Source: Elusimicrobiota bacterium
GTDB lineage: Bacteria > Elusimicrobiota > Elusimicrobia > UBA1565
Length of the DNA: 6,803 nucleotides
NCBI GenBank assembly: GCA_003450735.1
Contig: DMEZ01000029.1
Coordinates: 36,741-43,543 of the forward strand
Reading direction: 5' to 3'
Position 1 is the stretch's first letter; the number at the start of each line of letters is the position of its first letter. The translations under genes and the position numbers were made by a program. Shown in pieces: positions 1-6,803 of this stretch. Under the pieces are notes generated by a model. That model ran no database searches and was not told the DNA's origin. It was given only the letters and a program-made list of their open reading frames with translations.

Positions 1-155
1 GGCGGGCTTCCTCCTCGGCCTTCTTGCGCGCCTCCTCCTCGGCTTTCTTGCGGGCCTCCTCCTCCTGACGGCGGCGCTCCTCTTCCCGACGCTGGCGCTC
101 CTCCTCGGCTCGACGGCGGGCTTCCTCCTCCTGGCGCTGTCGATCTTCCTCGGCC
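1..155 (-). repeat. In-frame repeat coding for EEE-containing 7/8-residue units
   Basis: Within the partial gene at the left edge, short units of the form AEEEARKK or (Q/R)EEERRR recur six times. The units nearest the edge are 24 bp (8 codons) apart and near-identical, for example the CTCCTCGG blocks at 13-18 and 37-42. The inner ones step by 7 codons. The repeat continues off the window. Such tracts expand and contract easily, so its length may vary between strains. Confidence 0.7.
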
Positions 156-273
156 TTCTTGCCGGAGTCATCCTTCTGCTCGTCGCCGTCGGCGCAGAAA
201 GCTCTTTTCGGGACGGCGCTCACCGCCGTGCAGGCGATGAGGAGCAGGATGAGCGCCAGATGGAATCGGTTCT

Positions 274-277
<4 letters not shown>
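1..277 (-). CDS. Exported Glu/Lys/Arg-rich helical protein, probable lipoprotein (partial, C-terminus off the left edge)
   Basis: 92 codons are visible, beginning at ATG 277-275. Residues 1-15 are a basic tip followed by a hydrophobic stretch (LALILLLIA), ending in a plausible lipobox L13-I14-A15-C16 with Thr at +2. An alternative signal peptidase I site is AVSA at residues 18-21. From about residue 40 the protein is almost only Glu, Arg, Lys, Gln and Ala, in 7- and 8-residue units containing EEE. This predicts a long rigid helix or coiled coil, as in the TolA middle domain or single-alpha-helix segments. The start codon overlaps the stop of the upstream kinase gene as ATGA, so translation is probably coupled; a weak GGAAG lies just upstream. 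The function cannot be told without the missing C-terminal domain. As last visible gene of the operon it is likely another envelope component. Export is fairly well supported; lipidation versus plain secretion is undecided. Confidence 0.72.
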
Positions 278-2427
<2,150 letters not shown>

Positions 2428-2437
2428 GACACTATAC

Positions 2438-2848
2438 CTATTTAGGCGGGTCCAGTTTTTCGACGCGAAGTCGGATGGATTTCAGCCAGATGTTCAATTC
2501 TTCGATGTATATTGAAAAACCTCCCCACTGTATACGCTGGCCCACATGAACCTCTATGCTTCTGTCCTTAAGATCATTATTTTGTGCGTCATACGGCTCA
2601 AGGAACAAGACTATTGTTGCGACTAGACCATATTTTTTCAAACCATTCTCATCGACATATTCAGACCTATGAACGTAATTTAGTCCAATACGTAGTTCTC
2701 TTGAAAAGGGATATGCAGTTCCCTGCCGAATCTCCAGTATGCTGCCAGCATTCTGCTTGTCCGCCGCTCGCTCAACCATAGTGCAGCCGAGCAAGAGCAT
2801 GCAAACGGAAAATAGATATGGATAAATGCCTTTCACTTGTGCTCTCAT
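2438..2848 (-). CDS. Small predicted lipoprotein, unknown function
   Basis: 136 residues, not recognised as a known family. The N-terminus has a Lys/Arg tip, a hydrophobic core and a lipobox-like L19-L20-G21-C22 with Thr at +2, which in Gram-negative bacteria favours the outer membrane. The mature part (about 114 residues) has alternating polar and hydrophobic segments (ATIVLFLEPYD, IQWGGFSIYIEEL, IRLRVEKLD) suggesting a small beta-rich domain. It has no other Cys after the lipobox. The ATG at 2848 overlaps the protease stop codon as ATGA, so it is probably translated by coupling; no strong Shine-Dalgarno is seen. An in-frame GTG at codon 5 is an alternative start. It sits 10 nt ahead of the kinase gene. 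At about 37 percent GC in 2641-2700 it is the most AT-rich gene here. Placed between an exported protease and a receptor-like kinase, it might be a partner, inhibitor or anchor, which is inference only. Confidence 0.82.
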   Translation of the reverse strand: MRAQVKGIYPYLFSVCMLLLGCTMVERAADKQNAGSILEIRQGTAYPFSRELRIGLNYVHRSEYVDENGLKKYGLVATIVLFLEPYDAQNNDLKDRSIEVHVGQRIQWGGFSIYIEELNIWLKSIRLRVEKLDPPK

Positions 2849-4791
2849 TTCATCGGATTGTAAGAGACAGTATCGAAATTCTCCTTGAAATCTTTTTCTG
2901 TAAGGGTGACTTGCCCCCCTCTAGGGTCTCCCAAAATAACGGTCTTATTCATTTCATTTACTCCAACCAAGTAATATTCATGGTCACTATCTAATTCGGG
3001 CCTTGTCACGGCCACAGATTTTCCGGTCGCAACTGTTATCGCATAACCTTTGGCGTCCAAGTCTGCCAGTTGCTCAATGTTCGTGGAAGCAACGCGTTGT
3101 GTCGCGCTATCCTTTCCTGTGATCAACTGCATCGCGTCTGCGCCTGTCCCGCCTTTGTCAATCTTATTATAAGACTTCTGGTACTGCGCATAGGCCTTCT
3201 CGACAATCAATGACCAGAGTTCTTTTTTGCCGTCGCTACTATCACCGTATTGCGCAAATGCAAGCTCGCCATTAGGCAAGGTCGGGAATTGATTATTTAC
3301 GTTGACAGTCACTGGAGTGTACTTGGGCTTCCATAACTCCCAGGCTTTGCGCTTTTGATAGAACGTGACGTCATGGCTCTTCCCATCAGGATTCGGTTGA
3401 ACCATATTCTTGATGAGAGCGGGATATCTTTGTGCTATTTCGGCAAGAGAGGCCATTAAATAGCAGTCTCCAATTACGCCTTGTTTGATGTCATTAGGGC
3501 TGACGTCGTGAGTATCACCTCCGCCGAGGATGAAGGGTTTCCCATCGACTTCTTTGTACTTCAAATCAGGCAACTTCCTGCATCCGAAGACCCAGAATTT
3601 ACAGTCAAGCTTGTCAAACTCTGGATTTGTGGCGGGGATACTGATGCTGCACGTTCCATCCGCTCTCAAGATTTGACCGGAAGGGCATTGCTTTGGAGCG
3701 CATTTGCCATCTGCGCCGGGCTTGCCGCCGTCAGGGCATAGACATGTTTTTCCGTCCGTGCTGAGCACTTGTCCCGTGGGACACTTCTTTGCCGCACAAT
3801 TGCCGCTCGCGTCCGGCATGCTGCCGTCCAAACACTTCGTGCAGCCAGCCACCCGGCCGATGTCCTCCGGACAACATCCGTTCGGCCACGGGGACTTTCC
3901 TCTTAGCGGCTCTTTCTCGCAAATTCGTCCGCTCTCAATGCAATAGTAGGGAGGCTGACCGATGTTATTGCAGAAACCTCCTACGCTTGCGCATTCCCTA
4001 TCCGTGGTGCATTGGATCTTGGCTGCAGGGGCCGAATCAGACTTCGACTTCCCCAGTAAGCCTGAGAAAAAATCTCCTATTCCGCCAATGCTGAACGCTG
4101 TTTTTTTGTCATTGTTTGCAGAAGGCGAAGAACTGCCTCCAACACCTGCCGTCTTTCTTTCTTCGAGCCCACAGGCGGCATTCTGTTTCAGTTGTTCCTT
4201 GGACTTGGAACCCTGGAAGGCGGCGAGCCCGCCAGCGGCCATGAGCGCAACAGCACCGGCCATGGCCAAGCCTAGTCCGATTCCCGTCCAGCCTAAAAGA
4301 ACGCCTACTCCAATCAAGCCGGCGGCGCCAAGGAAAGCCAGCAAAGACAGCAGGAGATTCGTCTTTGCCTTATCAACGAGTTCCTTGCATTCTTCCGGAG
4401 CGGCATCCTCGCCGGCTACGCATCCTCCTCCAGGTATTTCGATAGAACCATCAGGACAAGAGGCATTTTGCTGGGAGAACAGTGGTGAGCCGCTGTCCAT
4501 ACTGTAAGCCTTGCCAAATCCACCATCGCCAGAGGTTTCCCTGTACCTTAAGAGAGCCTGACTCGTTCCATGATCGACCGACCCATGGAAGACTTTACCG
4601 GCCCTGACAGCGGAGTTTTCCGCATCGGATGAAATCGCTTTCAGGGACTGCTGACGTGCGTCTTCGAGCTGATTGGCTGTCCGAGAATCTCGATCCGCGG
4701 CCAGAATCGCGAGGGGGACCAAAATAAACAGCAGTGAAAGTGAGAGCCTCGCGCGAACCGGCCGGCTGAGTACTCTCAGACGCATTTTCAA
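2845..4791 (-). CDS. Exported calpain-like (peptidase family C2) cysteine protease with Cys-rich repeat domain
   Basis: 648 residues. Residues 1-32 are a signal sequence or anchor. Residues 145-193 are a Gly/Ala/Leu hydrophobic hairpin. Residues 261-404 hold 18 Cys, including CPxGxxxxxDGxC repeats. The protease domain is about 415-645: Q437-GVIGD-C443 (oxyanion Gln and nucleophile), the calpain-typical ELWSLIVEKAYAQ at 524-536, GGTGADAMQLITG at 547-559, H604, and GDPRG at 621-625 where calpains have NPWG. Asp622 therefore replaces the third triad residue, Asn. No C2-like or EF-hand domain is visible, so calcium control is unproven. The Cys count fits an oxidising periplasm or surface location. 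The start is TTG at 4791 with AAGGG 6 nt upstream; an ATG at 4785 is 12 nt from the same site and gives 646 residues. It is the first gene of a four-gene operon, overlapping the next by ATGA. Confidence 0.88.
   Translation of the reverse strand: MKMRLRVLSRPVRARLSLSLLFILVPLAILAADRDSRTANQLEDARQQSLKAISSDAENSAVRAGKVFHGSVDHGTSQALLRYRETSGDGGFGKAYSMDSGSPLFSQQNASCPDGSIEIPGGGCVAGEDAAPEECKELVDKAKTNLLLSLLAFLGAAGLIGVGVLLGWTGIGLGLAMAGAVALMAAGGLAAFQGSKSKEQLKQNAACGLEERKTAGVGGSSSPSANNDKKTAFSIGGIGDFFSGLLGKSKSDSAPAAKIQCTTDRECASVGGFCNNIGQPPYYCIESGRICEKEPLRGKSPWPNGCCPEDIGRVAGCTKCLDGSMPDASGNCAAKKCPTGQVLSTDGKTCLCPDGGKPGADGKCAPKQCPSGQILRADGTCSISIPATNPEFDKLDCKFWVFGCRKLPDLKYKEVDGKPFILGGGDTHDVSPNDIKQGVIGDCYLMASLAEIAQRYPALIKNMVQPNPDGKSHDVTFYQKRKAWELWKPKYTPVTVNVNNQFPTLPNGELAFAQYGDSSDGKKELWSLIVEKAYAQYQKSYNKIDKGGTGADAMQLITGKDSATQRVASTNIEQLADLDAKGYAITVATGKSVAVTRPELDSDHEYYLVGVNEMNKTVILGDPRGGQVTLTEKDFKENFDTVSYNPMK
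3649..3834 (-). repeat. Four Cys-rich CPxGxxxxxDGxC repeats inside the calpain-like protein
   Basis: Residues 320-332, 337-350, 352-364 and 369-381 each begin with Cys (followed by Pro in three of four), then a Gly-containing stretch, and end in (D/S)Gx(x)C. Start-to-start steps are 17, 15 and 17 residues. A related unit lies apart at 112-124 (CPDGSIEIPGGGC). The paired Cys suggest small disulfide-closed loops, perhaps for surface binding or as a stiff linker before the protease domain. Confidence 0.7.
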
Positions 4792-4819
4792 TCTCTACCC
4801 TTCGACCCCGGCCTGCCTT

Positions 4820-4861
4820 TCTGTGGGATAATATTGTAAGTCAACAGGGGTCTTACAACAT
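4820..4861 (-). promoter_or_regulatory. Possible promoter of the protease-kinase operon, overlapping a dyad
   Basis: Reading leftward, TATTAT at 4833-4828 is a good -10 candidate and TTGTAA at 4858-4853 a fair -35, but the 19-nt spacer is long. A TTGACT at 4844-4839 is also present without a -10 at normal spacing. Transcription would begin near 4821, about 30 nt ahead of the start codon. This is the best candidate in the 156-nt gap upstream of the operon, and it is not a strong consensus match. Confidence 0.35.
4831..4861. repeat. Inverted repeat in the operon leader (10-bp arms, 11-nt spacer)
   Basis: Arms ATATTGTAAG (4831-4840) and CTTACAACAT (4852-4861) match at 9 of 10 positions when one is reversed and complemented. 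The repeat overlaps the candidate -35 and -10 boxes, as expected for a repressor operator. There is no T-tract, so it does not look like a terminator. Confidence 0.55.
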
Positions 4862-4899
4862 GGGACTAATGCCCCAGATGCGCATAGGTCTAATGACCT
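4859..4899. repeat. Two copies of a 16-bp dyad-containing motif, 24 bp apart
   Basis: Positions 4859-4874 and 4883-4898 share 13 of 16 bases (consensus CATrGGwCTAATGmCC). Each copy is itself a dyad around TAAT: TGGGAC-TAAT-GCCCCA at 4861-4876 (5 of 6 pairs) and the perfect AGGTC-TAAT-GACCT at 4886-4899. The TAAT centres are exactly 24 bp apart. The layout suggests tandem protein-binding sites upstream of the protease-kinase operon; short RNA hairpins are the alternative. Confidence 0.5.
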
Positions 4900-4947
4900 G
4901 CGCCCGCCCCCCCATGAGGCGTTCGCCAGTAATGCGTTATGGAACGA

Positions 4948-5226
4948 TCAGGCCCGGCTGGTGATTTGGATGAGGTGGAACCCGAACTGGGTCTGCACCG
5001 GGCCATGGACCTTGTTCAACTCGCCGCTGAACACCACGCCGTCGAACTCCTTGACCATCTCGCCCGGCCCGAACTCGCCGAGGTCGCCGCCCTGGCGGCC
5101 GGAGGGGCACTGCGAATGCTTCTTGGCCAGCTCGCCGAAATCGGCCCCGCCCTCGATCTGCTTCTTCAGAGACTCGCACTCGTCCTTCGTCTTGACCAGG
5201 ATGTGCCGCGCCCGCGCTCGTGCCAT
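4948..5226 (-). CDS. ppiC: Parvulin-type peptidyl-prolyl cis-trans isomerase
   Basis: 92 residues, the same size class as the free-standing E. coli PpiC (93), and a nearly bare parvulin domain. It catalyses cis-trans isomerisation of peptide bonds before proline. Visible family marks: H8 in the first strand (RHILVK), Cys40 within SQCPSG (the active-site Cys region), GGDLGEF 46-52, M57 and F61 of the hydrophobic pocket, GPVQTQFGFHLI 75-86 with the conserved H84. There is no signal peptide, so it should be cytoplasmic, unlike SurA or PrsA. The start ATG at 5226 is preceded by a purine run AAGGGGGG about 4 nt away. It lies 156 nt upstream of the protease-kinase operon in the same direction, and is divergent from the gene at 5375. 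No clear terminator is seen after it, so read-through into the operon is possible. Confidence 0.95.
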   Translation of the reverse strand: MARARARHILVKTKDECESLKKQIEGGADFGELAKKHSQCPSGRQGGDLGEFGPGEMVKEFDGVVFSGELNKVHGPVQTQFGFHLIQITSRA

Positions 5227-5247
5227 GGTTCCCCCCTTGGTGCGGGG

Positions 5248-5256
5248 ATTTTAGCA
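5248..5256 (-). promoter_or_regulatory. Extended -10 promoter element for ppiC
   Basis: Reading leftward, TGCTAAAAT (5256-5248) fits the extended -10 pattern TGnTAnAAT. The -35 region (about 5271-5276) is poor, which extended -10 promoters tolerate. Initiation near 5241 would leave a leader of about 15 nt that just includes the Shine-Dalgarno site of ppiC. Confidence 0.5.
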
Positions 5257-5264
5257 GTTTGCTG

Positions 5265-5293
5265 TTGACAAAATCGGCTGGTCCTGTTATATA
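5265..5293 (+). promoter_or_regulatory. Sigma-70-type promoter for the exported-protein gene
   Basis: A perfect TTGACA -35 at 5265-5270 is followed after 17 nt by TATATA at 5288-5293, in a TATATATAT run that allows a slightly shifted -10. Initiation near 5300 leaves a leader of about 75 nt before the start at 5375. It is back to back with the ppiC promoter and partly overlaps it. Confidence 0.72.
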
Positions 5294-5311
5294 TATCTCC
5301 CGTACCAGCCG
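5275..5311. repeat. Inverted repeat bracketing the rightward -10 (8-bp perfect arms, 21-nt spacer)
   Basis: CGGCTGGT at 5275-5282 and ACCAGCCG at 5304-5311 are perfect reverse complements. The left arm lies in the promoter spacer, the right arm just after the expected start of transcription, and the -10 is inside. It could be a regulator site covering the core promoter. Chance occurrence is possible in GC-rich DNA. Confidence 0.45.
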
Positions 5312-5327
5312 TCAGGCCGCACAGGGC

Positions 5328-5353
5328 ACGCCGAGACCTTGGGTCTGCGGCGT
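5328..5353 (+). other. Leader hairpin upstream of the Shine-Dalgarno of the exported-protein gene
   Basis: Arms ACGCCGAGACC (5328-5338) and GGTCT-g-CGGCGT (5342-5353) pair over 11 base pairs with a TTG loop and one bulged G at 5347. The hairpin is GC-rich and lies 10 nt ahead of the GGAGG at 5364-5368. The following GTATTTC is only a weak T-tract, so it may be an mRNA-stabilising or attenuating element more than a full terminator. Confidence 0.45.
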
Positions 5354-5374
5354 CCGTATTTCTGGAGGCATCCC

Positions 5375-6097
5375 ATGCGGCGTCCCCTTGTCGCATCGCT
5401 CGTCCTGGCTCCCCTGCTCTTCGGCGCGGCCCTCCCGGGCCCGGCACGGGCCGACTCGGCCCTCCTGCGCATCAAGGGCCGGCTCACCAACGCCAAGGGC
5501 GCCCAGCTCACCGGCGCGGCCCCGCTCACCTTCCGCATCCTGGACTCGGCCGGCCGAGAACACTGGCGCGACGCCCGCGTGGTCAGCGCGGCCTCGGGAG
5601 AGTTCTTCGCCGAGCTCGGCTCGGGAGCGAACCCCCTGCCGCTCCCGGGCGAGGTGCAGGGCGACTGGCGCCTGCGGGTGGAGCCCCCCCGGAACAGCGG
5701 CTGGAAGGTGCTCGACCTCGTCCTCGACCCCCGCCGCACCCAGCTGAGGCAGCTGCTGGCCCAGTTCGACGCGAGCGACCGCCGGGTCTTCGACAAGCTC
5801 GACGACCCGCACCCCCAGCTGGCGAGACTGCTGGCGCAGGAAGCCCGCGCCGCGGCTGCGCCGCCCCCCTACGAGTCGTACCTCCGGCAGGAGGACGCCC
5901 CCAGGACCCCGACGCCCCTCGCGGCCCTCGCCCCGGCCGAGCGCGACCGCCTCCTGCGGCTCGAACGGGTGCTCCGCTCGGAGCGGGAGCTCCTGAAGCA
6001 GCGCCTGACGCGCCTCGCGATGGACTATGAGCGCCGCCCGGCAGCGAGCCTGCCGCCGCGGCTCATCCGCATCGGAGTGGCGGTCTCCGCCCGCTGA
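5375..6097 (+). CDS. Exported protein of unknown function with an N-terminal beta domain and C-terminal helix
   Basis: 240 residues. The ATG at 5375 is chosen because GGAGG (5364-5368) lies 6 nt upstream and it begins a clean signal peptide (MRRPLVASLVLAPLLF..., cut after ARA at residue 26). Residues 30-85 (LRIKGRLTNAKG...LTFRILDSAG...GEFFAELG) resemble a domain common at the start of bacterial surface or fibre-like proteins, of the type 'YQGRLTD.NG.PLTG...FRLYD...G.F...LG'; this is from memory of the pattern. Residues 120-180 are Leu/Arg- and Ala/Pro-rich, and 186-219 (ERDRLLRLERVLRSERELLKQ...) predict a charged amphipathic helix or coiled coil. No catalytic motif is seen. It has its own consensus promoter and is followed directly by an ABC-F ATPase; whether they share a role is unclear. 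Confidence 0.85.
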   Translation: MRRPLVASLVLAPLLFGAALPGPARADSALLRIKGRLTNAKGAQLTGAAPLTFRILDSAGREHWRDARVVSAASGEFFAELGSGANPLPLPGEVQGDWRLRVEPPRNSGWKVLDLVLDPRRTQLRQLLAQFDASDRRVFDKLDDPHPQLARLLAQEARAAAAPPPYESYLRQEDAPRTPTPLAALAPAERDRLLRLERVLRSERELLKQRLTRLAMDYERRPAASLPPRLIRIGVAVSAR

Positions 6098-6803
6098 CCT
6101 GATCACTCTCCGCGACGTCCACAAGCATTTCGGCGGGCAGGCCCTCTTCGAGGGGGCCTGCCTCCAGATCAACGGGCGCGACCGCTACGCCCTGGTGGGC
6201 CCCAACGGCGCGGGCAAATCCACCCTCTTCAAGATGCTGCTCGGCTCCCTCGAGCCGGACTCGGGGGAGATCCAGCTCAAGAAAGGCGTCTCGGTGGGCT
6301 ATCTGCCGCAGGAGAACGCGCCGGCCTCCGAGCGCACGGTGCTGGCCGAGGCCCTCTGCGGCCACGAGGACCCCGACGGACGCAAGACGGCGGAGGCCAA
6401 GGCCGTCCTGATGGGCCTGGGCTTCCGGCTGGCGGACTTCGAGCGCCCGCTGAGCGCGCTCAGCGGAGGCTGGGCGATGCGGGCGGCGATGGCCCGCCTG
6501 CTCCTCGAGGAGCCCGACCTGCTCCTCCTCGACGAACCGACCAACCACCTCGACATCGACTCCCTGCTGTGGCTGCAGGACTACCTCGCCTCCTACCCCG
6601 GGGCGCTCTTCATCATCTCCCACGACCGGTCATTCATCGACCACGTCTGCGAGGCGATCGTGAGCGTCGAGGGCCACATGCTCAAGGTCACCCGCGGGGA
6701 CTACGCGGCCTTCCTGCGCGAGCGGGAGGCCGCCGCCGAGCGCCTCCGCTCCGAGTGGCGCCAGCAGCAGGTCGAGATCTCGCAGATGGAGGACTTCATC
6801 GCC
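6027..6803 (+). CDS. ABC-F family ATPase (partial, C-terminus off the right edge)
   Basis: 259 codons from ATG 6027, about half of a usual ABC-F protein (two ATPase domains, no membrane domain). Numbered from that ATG: Walker A GPNGAGKS 58-65, Q-loop Q95, signature LSGGW 145-149, Walker B LLLLDEP 165-171 with catalytic Glu170, NHLD 173-176, H-loop H199 in SHDRSF. From about 230 begins the charged helical linker that in this family reaches toward the ribosomal P-site tRNA. ABC-F proteins act on ribosomes as translation factors or antibiotic-protection factors; the subfamily cannot be assigned from half a protein. Start uncertain: the conserved domain begins at LITLRDV, whose Leu is a CTG at 6099, 1 nt after the upstream stop. 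The only ATG in frame is 6027, inside the upstream gene and with a poor Shine-Dalgarno; no GTG or TTG lies between. A TGA at 6006 closes the frame upstream. Confidence 0.92.
   Translation, partial: MSAARQRACRRGSSASEWRSPPADLITLRDVHKHFGGQALFEGACLQINGRDRYALVGPNGAGKSTLFKMLLGSLEPDSGEIQLKKGVSVGYLPQENAPASERTVLAEALCGHEDPDGRKTAEAKAVLMGLGFRLADFERPLSALSGGWAMRAAMARLLLEEPDLLLLDEPTNHLDIDSLLWLQDYLASYPGALFIISHDRSFIDHVCEAIVSVEGHMLKVTRGDYAAFLREREAAAERLRSEWRQQQVEISQMEDFIA

Noticed and set aside
1..155. CRISPR or satellite array at the left edge
   Set aside because: The repetition is an in-frame codon pattern for Glu/Arg/Lys/Ala units continuous with a signal-peptide-bearing gene; no spacers.
3962..4507. 181-codon plus-strand open frame with Pro/Ala/Ser-rich translation
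   Set aside because: Opposite the hydrophobic hairpin and linker of the protease gene; no start signals or domain features of its own.
4900..4947. Possible terminator after ppiC
   Set aside because: Only a tiny GGCG-TT-CGCC stem at 4918-4927 and no T-tract in the direction of ppiC transcription; too weak to call.
2428..4947. Mobile element carrying the GC-poor genes
   Set aside because: No transposase, integrase, terminal inverted repeats, target-site duplication or tRNA gene is visible at the borders; composition alone does not show a mobile element.
5339..5374. N-terminal extension of the 240-residue exported protein from TTG 5339
   Set aside because: The TTG lies in the loop of a stable hairpin without a ribosome site, and the ATG at 5375 has GGAGG at 6 nt and gives a normal signal peptide.
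5312..6172. 286-codon minus-strand open frame
   Set aside because: Antisense to the exported-protein gene, which has a promoter, GGAGG and a signal peptide; this frame has none and crosses the promoter leader.
6063..6623. 186-codon minus-strand open frame
   Set aside because: Antisense of the ABC-F ATPase, whose Walker A, signature and Walker B motifs are certain.

Overview
The window looks like part of a bacterial chromosome. Most genes are very GC-rich (for example 49 of 60 bases at 1201-1260), with tight gene packing and Shine-Dalgarno-like sites, and it carries a bacterial parvulin and an ABC-F ATPase. An N-terminal beta segment of the type 'GRLTNAKGAQLTG...FRILD' and a taste for exported Cys-rich and kinase proteins remind me of Elusimicrobiota or a similar Gram-negative environmental lineage. 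That placement is a guess from style and not a demonstrated result.

Minus strand, 4791 down to 1: a four-gene run that looks like one operon. In order of transcription it holds (i) an exported, membrane-anchored calpain-like (family C2) cysteine protease with a Cys-rich repeat domain, (ii) a 136-residue lipoprotein, (iii) a 717-residue receptor-like protein with a duplicated TPR-type helical region, one membrane segment and a C-terminal Ser/Thr kinase domain, and (iv) the start of an exported protein rich in Glu, Lys and Arg that runs off the left edge. Genes i/ii and iii/iv overlap by ATGA, and ii/iii are 10 nt apart. All four are predicted to be exported or envelope-bound. The first two are markedly poorer in GC than the rest. 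The 156-nt leader upstream (4792-4947) holds three dyads spaced about 23-24 bp apart and a possible promoter.

Middle, 4948-5374: a cytoplasmic parvulin-type prolyl isomerase (ppiC) on the minus strand, then a compact divergent promoter region. This region has a consensus TTGACA box firing rightward, an extended -10 firing leftward, an 8-bp inverted repeat bracketing the rightward -10, and a leader hairpin.

Plus strand, 5375-6803: a 240-residue exported protein of unknown role, followed without a gap by an ABC-F type ATPase that runs off the right edge. The natural start of its ATPase domain coincides with a CTG, while the only ATG lies 72 nt upstream inside the previous gene.

The most interesting hypothesis is that the minus-strand operon is an envelope signalling or proteolysis module pairing a calpain-like protease with a receptor-like kinase. 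This is inferred from gene linkage and predicted topology only. No stretch longer than 160 bases lacks a gene.
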